From Antennarius striatus (lineage: Eukaryota; Chordata; Actinopteri; Lophiiformes; Antennariidae): a stretch of 64,000 nt of DNA. The position numbers and the translations under genes are program-made. Positions 14,101-22,575 of this stretch are shown here, piece by piece. Numbering within the stretch: position 1 is the stretch's first letter; each line of letters opens with the position of its first letter. The DNA lies in the NCBI RefSeq assembly GCF_040054535.1, contig NC_090780.1, positions 2,252,001-2,316,000 of the forward strand, written 5' to 3'. The notes beneath the pieces were generated by a model. It was not told the origin of the DNA. It did no database searches and saw only the letters and a program-made list of their open reading frames with translations.

Positions 14101-17100
14101 ATATTTAAATGCACTTTTAAAATCTCACTGTGCTCTTGTGAAGCACTTTGAATCACCTTTATTCTGAAAGGTTCCATACAAATAAAACTCCTTCTGAGCA
14201 ACTCCATTGCTACATTCATTTAACCATTATGACCACGACACATTTATCAGTTTCAAGGTCAGTATGCCCATGAAAAGTGAACGTATGAATCCATACATAA
14301 CATACATGACGTAATGCAGACTATATAATATATAAACTTTATACAGGGGAAAGCTCAAGGAAAATATATTTCTGATTGTTCTGATTGTATTCAAAGAAAA
14401 GCAATGGAACAGTTGAGACATTATTAATTTACAAAGGGACATGATTTATGTAAATTCTGTTTCATTATTGAAGACATTCAGCTCGTAATGGTTTCTACGA
14501 CAGCGAATGTATTATGGTTTGTTTTGTGTTTAACTTTTGCATTAACGCTGGTCCTCCCTCCTCAGCATCATCTTAAAGTGATTGCATTCAGCTGAGCTTA
14601 TTAGAATAAAAATCCAAGAGTGAATTTGGCGTGAAACCGCAGACAAACTCACATCGCAACATTCATCAAGTGAAGGTTAAGAGCTGTTGAGATGTAATTG
14701 CTGTGGAGGCATGCTAATTACAGTCCCTGCAAAAGCACCAGGACCCCACTGCTGTCCACCTCTTGTTGATTTGTTGTGGCATCTTGTTTCATTTGTTGTC
14801 TGACAAAAAATATAAATCTGTGTTTAACAAAGCACCAGATCAACAGAGACAAGAAAAAAACACTTATTATAGAGAGAGAATACAGTTTAACAGAAGATGG
14901 AGAAAAAACATTGGATTAGCTTTAAAAATTTTAAATGCCATGTGTTGATATCAATATCAGAAAAAAAATCATAAATAACAGTAAAAGAAATGCTTTTTTC
15001 TTTTTTAATCTGCTAACGTACATCTGAATTAAAAATGTTTAATTCACATATCCAGGGACTTCATTGAATCTGAAGTCAAGACAGCTACAAAAAAAAAGAG
15101 TTGTACTCCCAGACCCAATTTAATATTCTATACTGATAATATAAAGACGTGTAAAGACGGGTCCAGGGGCTGCTGAGGCTAATTGTAATTTCAGCAAAAC
15201 CCTGTTTGATCCTCTGCTAGGCTTCTAAGTTTTAATCAGAACAACACACAAGCCTATTTTTACAACCTCTTGTGGAATAACGGCTAACTTACAGGCCCAC
15301 TCTACGCAGCACCGTGTCAGACAGCACTTATTAATAAACCCTGGCTGCAATCTATGGAAAACTATCTGATATATATAGGATTGATTTTAGATTCTGAGGG
15401 GAACGGCTGAATAATGAATGATGTAAAAAACAATGTGTTCATGCAGCGTGGTACAATATACAGTCCATGGATGCTGCTGTCATGTCACGCCACATTCTGA
15501 TTGGTTGGATTTTAGACACAGTAACAGCAGCAGCCACATTGGAACTGGATTTGTTGCATCACTCATGTCAATCAACTCAGATTTTCTGGGCCACAATAAG
15601 AAGTGGAAGAATGTGGGAAACAAACATTATAAAATTATTCACCGTTATGTGTGCAGTGTTTACTCACCGTTTTTGTCTGCTCGGCGGAAAATCTGGAAAA
15701 AAAAAACAGAAAAAAAGGAGGGGGGGTGCATTTTAAAACTCTTTCTGCACATTTACAATAATTAGTTGTAATTCAGATTCAGATTCACATGTAAATCACA
15801 GCATTCAGACAGAAATAATTATCTACTTAAAATATTCTGGCAAATTTACAAAATAATACTGGAAAGGTTTATCTACTATTTATTGCATATTTATCTACAG
15901 CACCTAATATTACCACTCAGTGTAACTATAAGGTGGATTTGATAATAAAGAATCATTATAAACTGTCAAAAACACAATCGGATGTTGGATGCCTACTGGA
16001 GGAGATTCATTTGTTCTGCTGCAGCAAACAGACACGCAACGTGTCTCATGACACACATGAGACTTATGATTTGTTTTGTATGTGTCAGCTACGAAACAGG
16101 TTTAACAATCCTTCTGTCTTCAGAGGAAATGTTGAGAAAGAAGGGCGGCGCTATGGCGCCTCACTGCAAGAAGGTTTCGAGTTGGATTCCTTCCACGTCT
16201 CCACCTTTAAATGTACTTCAATGCTACATAGTTCATCTTATGAATTGACGGATCATTACATTTGAAATAATATCAGTGTGTTGTTCTTTTCTAGTCAAAT
16301 TTATGACATTGAGTGGAAACTCATAAAAAGTGAACACAACATTAAACTACAATAAAAGCTATTAAAGAAGCTGTTTTCCAATTTTTAAGATTTAAAGTGA
16401 CCTTCTATATTTAAATAGCACAAAACTGGATTGTAAAAAATGAGAAACATGAAAACACGCTTTGAAATATCTGGACTTTTTTTTTTTTTTTGCTGATGAG
16501 AAATTAATGACTAATATTTAATGATTGACTTTGAATTAGAATTTTATTTTTATTACAGGTTTATTATATTTTCCCTAACCATACATGATAACTGTATGAT
16601 TCTTCTTCCGGTTTCTGCTTCCAAGCAGATCGAGATGAACTTGTTCAGCAGAAATAAAGAAGTGGCTGAAGATGAGGATGAAGATGAAGATGAAGATCAG
16701 TGTGAGGTCAGTACAGATGGGAAGCCAGCAGAGGGAAAACCATTTGTTGGCTGATGTGTACAAGACTCAAGGCCATATGGGTTACGACTGACAGTGTGAG
16801 GAGAGTTAGTCCGCTCCAGGCAGCCTTGATAACAGACTGCCTCTTCATCCAAAAGAAAAAACGTTCAGTTTCTACTTAGAACAAAAACATAGATTTGAAA
16901 AGACAAAGATGAAGACAGTGAAGAAAGTAAAAGAGATTTAATGTTTAGGATGTCATTCCAGTCATTTCCAATTTAGTTTTTATGATCTAATGGACTTGAG
17001 TACCAGACAAACAACGAAACAGGTTTTAAACAAGCCCCCAGTGTCACTATCATCAGTTTAATATCTTATTAGGACACAACACAAAAGCTATCGTCCCCAC

Positions 17101-19938
17101 ATCGCCGGTTATAAAGTTTGATTGCATTTGCAAAACGTAGGAATAGTGAATAAACAATGCAGTAGTTTAATTACCTCCTGTAAAAATCAAACAGATGTTC
17201 ACAACCTGCAGTTAAATAATCACATTGACTTTCATGGTCCCTACATGCTGCAACATTTGTGTCTTGTCAAAATGCTGTTTTCAAACTCAATAGAAACTCA
17301 TTTCTACAGTAAACAAACGTGTCGTCTGCTAATAGCTAAAGCATTAATAACAAAAGACAAATTCCTGCCGCATTTACAGGGTGACCTTGTAGTTATTATG
17401 TTATTTATGAACTGTTATTTATAACCAAACAGGCATACTGGGGAAAAAAATGACCAGAATGTTTCTGAGCAGCTCCTTAATCTTAGTTTGATAAATTGAT
17501 TTTGCAAAAAAAAACAAACAAACCCAAAAAACAATGGAATTTAAAAAAGTTTTCATTTTTTCTGTTCTAAATAATTAATTCTCCATCAATTTGTTGCTGT
17601 CGACAATCTCTCATTTTTCATAGGGCAACAAGCTCACCCTCTGCCTCCTCCCTCTCTGCTGCTTCAGTCCTGACAAAGGGCCCCCACCATTATGAACCAC
17701 TTCAAAATACACTCATTGGTCTATTCTTATTCATCTGCCTAGATTTGAAGGTGACTGTAAAGGTTCCAATCGCTGTTTCCCAACTTGCATATTTATTAGA
17801 TTAATTCAGTCACGTACATTTAATCTATACTTGATAAAGGAGTGAAATCATTTCACTTCCTTTTTGCCTTTGTATAATCCATCTTGTCTGCCCCCCCCCC
17901 ACCTCTTCTGCAGGATTTAATGGGAAAGGTGGGGTGAATTGTTGTTCTGTTGTGTCTTCAGGTTCTCCAGTGTCAGGAGATGGTAATGCATCATTTACAG
18001 TAAAGCTCAGTAAAGGTCAATCCTGCTTCCCAGAGCGCTGCTACTCAGATGTCACAAAGACATTCGTTAAGATAGTCTCACTATCTGGCAAACGCTTCAG
18101 CTGGGGGGTTTAGATTTATTGTGAATTCCATTATTAGACCTGCATTTCCATATGTCATACGTTCTTATCGTGAGACGTGTCGGACGTTGTGATTCGCTGA
18201 GATGATCTGTATATATAATAATCGTTCAAACGTTCTGTTTCATGTCTGTTTCTACCTGCAGCAAACGAGTGGAGGAAAGAAAAGATTAACATCAGGAGAG
18301 AGAGAGAGAGGGCAGAGCGATGAGTGTGAGAGAGAAATAATCACAGAAGAGTGCTGATGATCCACATGACGCAAAGACATCCAACAAAAACAACAACATC
18401 GATGATAAAACCACCTCCCACGACCATCAGCAGAATAATTAACCGTCCCTGTCCTTTTGAATAGGACATCTTTAAATGCTGTTTCTCACTTTGGGGATGC
18501 GATCAGGGAAATCTCTGCGTCTGCTATCACCAACTGGCTGACTAAGACGTGAAAAGGACCCATTATAGATCTAATATTGATCTATTGATCGTGCTACAAT
18601 TACCTCTGCTAGGGAAGGTTGTGCATTCGTCTGCATCTTGACTGCTTGTTACCTCAAGGAAAGAGGTTGTTGTTTTTTTTTCATCCATGTCTATTTCTTT
18701 TCACTTATTGGTTTGTTTGTTTGTTAGCAGGATTACATAATGTGGTGAAACTGGCTCAACTGAGCCTCATCCCAGAAACAATCCATGAAATTCTGAGGCA
18801 GAATTATGAATATAGAAAATATCTGACAATGAAGATTACATTCAAACCCCGCCCCCCATATGTGCAGAACACAATGCAGCAGTCCATTGGAGTACCCAGA
18901 ACACACTAAACAGGTGGGCAGGTAAATTAATAAAGGATCACCATGTACATTTCATCATAACAATAAAACTTTATGTCAACATGGATGGGATTCTATCAGA
19001 TGCATAAAGACCAAAATAGACTGACAGTCTTCAAAGCTCCGCCTCTTTTTATTTCTAATCAATAAATGGACAAAACAGAAATGTGCACAATTATCCACAC
19101 CTGGCAGAGAGACTCAGAGAAATACGACAGCATCAGCTGTTTCTACTTTCATTAACACTAATCGAGTGCAGATCTGCTCCAGGAGATTCTGGGGGGCGAT
19201 GTGGGTTGGGAACAAAGGGTGCATGGCAACGTGTCAGCGTGATTATGCTGGGATGGACGACAGACGATAATCAGATTTCAAACGTCGGCTATGTAGAACG
19301 TCATTTCCAAAGAGTAAAATAATTCTACTAACGTTAATGTGACAAAATAAAGAGTTGAGGTTTGGCAGTGGGTGATAAGAAGTGCAGAGTCAGAATATTT
19401 GAGCATGTCCCTCAGTGAATTGGAGTCATATCTCAATTTAAGCATAAATTATTGTGTAAAGACAACCCAGGCAAATGACGGTTACTTTCACTTTGTTAGC
19501 TTCAATGAAATGGGAGTCAGCAAGGCTCAGTTTAGTTCAGCAAAAAGATTAGAACCTAGAAGGTGTAAAGTTGTTTTTGTCCCTTTCACAAGAAGTATAT
19601 GTGTAAGAATATGTCTGTTCTTGATATGTTGTGCGTTAATGTTTGACAGAGTAAGATCTGGTAAAAAGATCTTGTGAACCAAACTGCCACAAGTTGGTTT
19701 AGGGGTACCTAACATTAGACATTTTAATATATTTATAATTAACCTTAGGGGATTATAACAGTATATATATATATTTTTTTATTTTTTTATTTTTTTATCC
19801 AAGGCAATGGGTGCTTTTAATGAGAACAGGAGAACCCCAACAGTCCCTAAACCTGTCTGACTGAGATCTTCATTTATCATGCAGAGGCATCAGCTGCAGC
19901 CCTTCCTACCGTCCACACACACACGCACACGCACACGC

Positions 19939-19975
<37 letters not shown>

Positions 19976-19983
19976 GTATCAAC

Positions 19984-20024
<41 letters not shown>

Positions 20025-20422
20025 TGTGGGTGTACAAGATGAGAACATTTGTTCAAACACGTCTATTTTCACTGCGATAGGCAACTGAATTAAATTAACA
20101 TTACTATAAACTGGGCTAATTTATCCAGCCCACATATGATGACTCTATTTTAAAATTTGCGGTTAATGACAAACAAAACAAGAAGCCCAACAAATTTTAA
20201 GATTTAAAACCTGATATTCTAGCTGTAATAATTGATTCACTACTATTCATTTAATCCACACCAATCATGCATGACTGACAGACTGGATCCACTCACATCA
20301 TGAAAGATAGTCAGCCCTTGTCCGGCGGTAACCAGCGGCGGCGGCTGCTGCTGCTGAGCCCGCAGATGCTTCTGTTTGGCGGACTGCAAACACATCGTGA
20401 TCATCTCAGCACACGCCAGCAT
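2049..20422 (-). CDS. necab3: N-terminal EF-hand calcium-binding protein, NECAB3-like (5' half of gene, five exons)
   Basis: Five minus-strand exons join in phase: 20297-20422 (start), 15668-15692 (25 bp), 5595-5703, 3685-3710 (26 bp) and 2049-2146, giving the first 128 residues. Residues 1-42 are Gln/Pro-rich and end LTIFHD. A canonical EF-hand loop ([12 protein letters not shown]) spans exons 2 and 3, followed by [16 protein letters not shown]. The second loop, DGRQNNNLDTDK, has Lys instead of Glu at position 12, so it probably does not bind calcium. The visible part ends with [14 protein letters not shown]. Lys at loop position 12, LQELF and the Gln/Pro-rich start fit my memory of NECAB3 better than NECAB1 or NECAB2. 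Family members are neuronal or Golgi-associated cytosolic proteins with a C-terminal monooxygenase-like domain, which lies outside the window. The start at 20422 was chosen because [12 protein letters not shown] resembles the family start; internal ATGs at 20404 and 20395 are in frame. The exon 4 donor (GTTGGT) is weak. Paralogue assignment is less certain than family. Confidence 0.8.
2170..2236. repeat. (TG)n/(TA)n microsatellite
   Basis: A short TG run passes directly into about 28 TA units. It lies in the intron just upstream, in gene sense, of NECAB3-like exon 5. Confidence 0.95.
3007..3062 (-). repeat. (GATA)n with a LINE-type 3' tail
   Basis: About seven GATA units are followed by ACTTTATTAATCCCGGAGG. 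Read on the minus strand this is GGGATTAATAAAGT plus a tetranucleotide tail, the same 3' end form as the L2-like LINE whose tail is at 5806-5850. I infer a very short, 5'-truncated insertion of a related element. Confidence 0.55.
5806..7140 (-). mobile_element. Degenerate L2-like (Jockey-superfamily) LINE, 5'-truncated
   Basis: Minus-strand frames encode pieces of one reverse transcriptase in order. About 7060-6770 gives the N-terminal part ([20 protein letters not shown]). About 6710-6560 gives the palm region ([20 protein letters not shown], then FSDDT in the catalytic box). About 6401-6165 gives [17 protein letters not shown], and 6135-5917 gives the C-terminus with [13 protein letters not shown]. 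Each piece is in a different frame or broken by stops, so the copy is dead. The 3' end on the minus strand is GGGATTAATAAAGGATTCTG followed by short GATTCT-type repeats, as in L2/CR1-like fish LINEs. It sits in sense with NECAB3 in its second large intron. The exact clade is not certain. Confidence 0.85.
7095..7245. repeat. Dispersed fish repeat carrying a CCTCTTGGATGAGAGG motif
   Basis: The segment with ACTGAAGAAGCCTCTTGGA, then GGGAAACGTCTTCAAGAAAC and AACCTACACAGACATTTC matches, from memory, a repeat seen many times in teleost genomes. Its family is not known to me. It abuts the upstream end of the L2-like LINE. Confidence 0.5.
7695..7740. repeat. (GA)n microsatellite
   Basis: About 23 uninterrupted GA units lie in the NECAB3-like intron. 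Confidence 0.97.
8050..8270. repeat. Transposon-end remnant, (AT)n tract and a 43-bp tandem duplication
   Basis: At 8050-8115 the sequence CAGTAATCTCTCGTTACTTG resembles a terminal repeat common in fish DNA transposons (CAGTAATCCCTCG type). An (AT)n tract follows at 8120-8168. At 8180-8264 the unit ACAAACTATTTATTTTATTA plus ACTACTACTRC and CATCATTTA occurs twice in tandem with few differences. Confidence 0.55.
8271..9420. other. NECAB3-like intron, no recognised gene
   Basis: The DNA is mostly AT-rich. Short open frames at 8545-9068 on the minus strand have no recognisable domain or splice context. An AT-rich tract at 9393-9420 marks the truncated 5' end of the next LINE. Confidence 0.5.
9421..11390 (+). 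mobile_element. R2/R4-like LINE copy 1 (restriction-like endonuclease type), 5'-truncated
   Basis: The element begins inside the reverse transcriptase ([20 protein letters not shown]) directly after an AT-rich tract, so its 5' end is missing. It then carries the rest of the palm with the [11 protein letters not shown] motif, [10 protein letters not shown] and the catalytic YMDD at about 9872-9884. The thumb, a CCHC-type zinc knuckle and a restriction-like endonuclease domain follow in the next frame, to a stop at 11331. The 3' tail has a short GTGTGT run at about 11370-11380. This domain order (single protein, endonuclease after the reverse transcriptase) is that of R2/R4-type elements, not APE-type LINEs. 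From memory, near-identical proteins are very common in fish databases. The Rex6 or Dong/R4 subfamily is not decided here. Confidence 0.9.
9889..11331 (+). CDS. C-terminal 480 codons of the R2/R4-like LINE protein (thumb, zinc knuckle, REL endonuclease)
   Basis: This long frame continues the reverse transcriptase that stops at 9892. It opens with [20 protein letters not shown], the segment that normally follows YMDDIKLYA. A Glu-rich stretch encoded by GAGGAGGAA repeats is at about residue 202. The zinc knuckle is C-x2-C-x8-H-x4-C ([18 protein letters not shown]), followed by the endonuclease core KPDIVV...VVIDVEIP and the C-terminal block [17 protein letters not shown]. The frame break between the two open frames is explained by a loss of 7 nt just after the YMDD box. 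Copy 2 at the right end of the window keeps AAGCTATAT at that point, whereas this copy reads AAGTGAGAA. As it stands the frame cannot make an active element. Host function is not implied. Confidence 0.85.
   Translation: MRNEREIDSLIHTTRIYSDDIGMSFGLDKCGRMVSRRGKMIRTEGVDLPGGRIEDIKDSYKYLGIPQANGNHEEAARKSSTAKYLQRVRQVLRSQLNGKNKVRAINMYALPVIRYHAGIISWPKEEIEATDIKTRKLLTMHGGFHPKSSILRLYTKRKEGGRGLVSIRTTVQDETSKIQEYIRKMAPTDELLSECLRQQKPEEEEEEEETTWRDKPLHGMYHRQIEEVADIKKTYQWLNKAGLTDSTEALIMAAQEQALSTRAIEANIYHSTSDPRCRLCKEAPESVQHVVAGCKMLTSSAYMERHNQVAVIVYRNICTQYGLEVPKSQWDIPPKVVENDKAKILWDFSFQTDKQLLANKPDIVVMDKEQKRAVVIDVEIPADANIMKKEHEKTEKYQGLKEQLEQMWKVKVNVVPVVVGALGAVTPKLEEWLQQIPGTTSEASVQKSAVLGTAKILTEPSDSQGSGRGPELEDGTQIPP
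11391..11740. repeat. Imperfect hairpin and dispersed fish repeat end
   Basis: At 11548-11618 a roughly 70-nt imperfect inverted repeat has a perfect 13-bp core (ATGTGTTTGACAA with its complement). At 11640-11735 the run GGGATAGGCTCCAGTCCCCC, then AATAAGTGGTTACAGAAAAT resembles the 3' end of a very common teleost dispersed repeat. Both lie in the NECAB3-like intron. Confidence 0.5.
11741..15667. other. NECAB3-like intron, nothing recognised
   Basis: I see no exon, RNA gene or named repeat in these 3.9 kb. Open frames such as 13179-13439 (plus) lack family resemblance, splice context or codon bias. Confidence 0.45.
15693..19913. other. NECAB3-like intron 1, mostly unique AT-rich DNA
   Basis: There are no coding exons. 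Minor features are a GAT-rich run at 16671-16697 (codons for Asp/Glu if read, but with no gene context), a (GA)n run near 18296-18310 and poly-C near 17889-17900. Confidence 0.45.
19914..20023. repeat. (CA)n followed by (GT)n, a self-complementary microsatellite pair
   Basis: About 60 bp of CA, with four CG-containing interruptions near its start, is followed 13 bp later by about 37 bp of GT. The two tracts are complementary, so either strand could fold into a long hairpin with a loop around AGTGTATCAACTTA. Confidence 0.95.
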
Positions 20423-20720
20423 CTTGGACCCGACGGGAAGAGGATGTTCTGACGGAACGACGGGCGTCTGGAAGCGGTGCGGGCTGCGGGTCTGACAGAT
20501 AACAAGTGAAAACCACGCAGGTGGAGGCGCGCAGAGGGACGCAACTTTGAGGTGCGCTGCAGAAGAGCTGCCAGGCCCCTCCCACCAGGCCCGCGCTGAT
20601 TGGCTCGTTCGGTTTTTGCGCCGGCATCTGGATCTGAACTGTCACTGCATCAGAAGCAAATGATCGGTGAATCCTATAAGTATCGATGACTGACGTCACC
20701 GGAATCGTTGTCTAATACCG
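20423..20720 (-). promoter_or_regulatory. Probable NECAB3-like promoter with CRE and inverted CCAAT box
   Basis: The 300 bp upstream of the NECAB3-like start are GC- and CpG-rich compared with the surroundings. They hold a perfect palindromic cAMP-response element TGACGTCA at 20691-20698 and an inverted CCAAT box (ATTGG within CTGATTGGCT) near 20596-20605. I see no clear TATA box. Promoter use is inferred from position and motif content. Confidence 0.55.
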
Positions 20721-21706
20721 CGGAATCATGTGAAGCACAAAGAGATGAGAATGAATGTGCAAAAGTATAAATGTTGTGGTGTTTATTTGAATCCAGTAGG
20801 TCAAAGAATTATCGAGCCTATATTTAATTTGAATTTCTGATTGTATATTGTGATTGTTAGTGTTAGTATGAGTGTGAGCGATGAGTTCAGGCGATTCCAA
20901 CTTGAGGCCGTGACGTTCCACCGGATCAGCTGTTCACGGACACTGCCCCCTGCTGGGCGTTAGCGGGAACTGCTTTAACCAAGAAAAACGGGTGATTTAT
21001 ATACCCCAACCTCCACCAGTCAACCGGGATAGACCCCAGGCCCAGGGTGAATGAATGAATGAATGAATGAATGAATGAATGAATGAATGAATGAATGAAT
21101 GCATGCTTCCATAGGATCATGTTACTCAAAGTGCTTCACACGGCAAACTTGAAACAACAGTAAACGTTGTTGTACATTATTATAGGAAGAAATATGAAGG
21201 GGCTTACTATATTTATTACATCATTGCACATACCTTTATTATATTGTACATATCTGTTTACTGTGTATTTCAGTGTTAGTGTTAGCTTTCTGTGTTTTTT
21301 GCTCTTTGCAATTTGTTAATTTGTTTCTAATTGCCCTTTAGAAACAAATTAACTTTTTTCAATCTGAATTGAAAGACATATGTAAAAAAAAACTGTCATA
21401 TATTTTTTTTAAAAAGAAAAGAAAGTACGTATGTGCCAGAGGGTTAGGGTAAGGGTTAAAATGTGTGTTTTATTAAGATATGGAACATTTTAAGAATAGT
21501 TGAGAACGATAATAAATGTATGAGTTTCTATTGAAACTCCAGCTTTATAAACAGGTGAAATAAGTAATCAGTTCGAACTTTGCTTTTATTCTAACTTTAT
21601 TATCTAAGGAAACAGGAAGTGCGGCGTTCCTCATGGGGGTGGGGGGTGGGGGTCGGTGAGAGTCCCAACTGACCGGACGGACGTGTTGAGCGTGTGACAA
21701 CCACAG
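20721..21706. other. Intergenic DNA between NECAB3-like and RBCK1
   Basis: This holds a (GAAT)n microsatellite at 21048-21100 next to a dispersed-repeat-like run (ACCGGGATAGACCCCAGGCC). A perfect 15-bp hairpin has arms 21315-21329 and 21339-21353 (GTTAATTTGTTTCTA with its complement). No gene was found. Confidence 0.5.
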
Positions 21707-22575
21707 AACCACAGGAGAGTGTCTCATAAGGTGTTCTTGGATCACAGTTTATTTCCCACAACTATTAACGAACCGGAAACTTGTCGGGCCTCTGAAGGGG
21801 CGGGGCCCCGCGGGTCGAACGCGTCACTTCAACGGTTTCTCTTCCTGGACTGGAATCCGTTTCGGTTTTAGTTCAGACTGAAAGCCAGAATTCGGCCTGG
21901 GCCGGAAAAAAACAGCTGACCGCGTCCGTCTCTCCACATAAACCACCCGCCTGTCCGATACGCGTCTGTCTGGCTCTCCGGGTGTGTGGTGGGAGGGAGG
22001 GGGGGGACCCCAACACGACCTGCACGGGTGGGTTGTTACCTTTGACCCCTGATCAGCTGTGATCTGGTACCTGATGCAGTGATACCTGTCCCTCCAGGTG
22101 TGACCATGGCGTCTGAATCTGCACCGACAGACCATCTGAAAGAAGGTGAGCAACTCCTCCACAGGTGAATTCTGTCAGGGGTGTGTTTATTAATGGTGGT
22201 GGGGCTCTCGTTGGATCTCCTGAGCAGCAGAGGACCTGTCTCTGGCTCTGAGCGAAGCCCTGAGCAGCGGGGACGAACAGGAAGCAGTCAGGCTGTGCCA
22301 GAGACTGTCACACCTCCAAGTTCCAGTGAAGGTCAGCGTCAGCAGTCAGGCGTACCCCCAGGACTCCATCAGGTGGGGGCAACTTGGATTTGCGTCTTTA
22401 TTAACTTTAGATTATTGTCTCTATTTGCTTTTATACAAAGAAAAATGTGTTATAACCATGTTATAACATGGTTATAACCATGTTATAACATGGTTATAAC
22501 ATGGTTATAACGTGGAAATAACGTGGGAAATAAACTCTGATCCAAGAACACCTTATGATACACTCTCCTGTGGTT
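21707..22575. repeat. 53-bp inverted repeat pair flanking the RBCK1 5' end
   Basis: The left arm 21707-21759 starts AACCACAGGAGAGTGT. The right arm 22523-22575, read on the minus strand, has the same order with only about two or three mismatches (CTCATAAGG against ATCATAAGG, ATCACAG against ATCAGAG). The arms enclose the proximal promoter, exon 1, intron 1 and exon 2 of RBCK1. The right arm sits inside a GTTATAAC-rich minisatellite. Confidence 0.9.
21780..22105 (+). promoter_or_regulatory. RBCK1 promoter and 5' leader region
   Basis: A GC-rich, CpG-containing stretch precedes the RBCK1 start codon. It includes a GC box (GGGGCGGGGCC) near 21797-21807. Two IRF-like half-matches are present, TTTCTCTTCC near 21837 and TTTCGGTTTT at 21860-21869; each departs from the TTTCNNTTTC consensus by one base, so the interferon link is weak. 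The transcription start is not visible. Confidence 0.5.

Noticed and set aside
15433..15736. Two overlapping plus-strand frames of about 100 codons across the NECAB3-like micro-exon
   Set aside because: The real signal here is the minus-strand 25-bp exon, supported by phase and EF-hand continuity.
16655..16754. Asp/Glu-rich frame from a GATGAA/GATGAG repeat
   Set aside because: Simple-repeat reading without exon borders or family match.
21837..21869. Interferon-type elements in the RBCK1 promoter
   Set aside because: Both candidate sites miss the TTTCNNTTTC consensus by one base, so I do not claim interferon control of RBCK1 from them.
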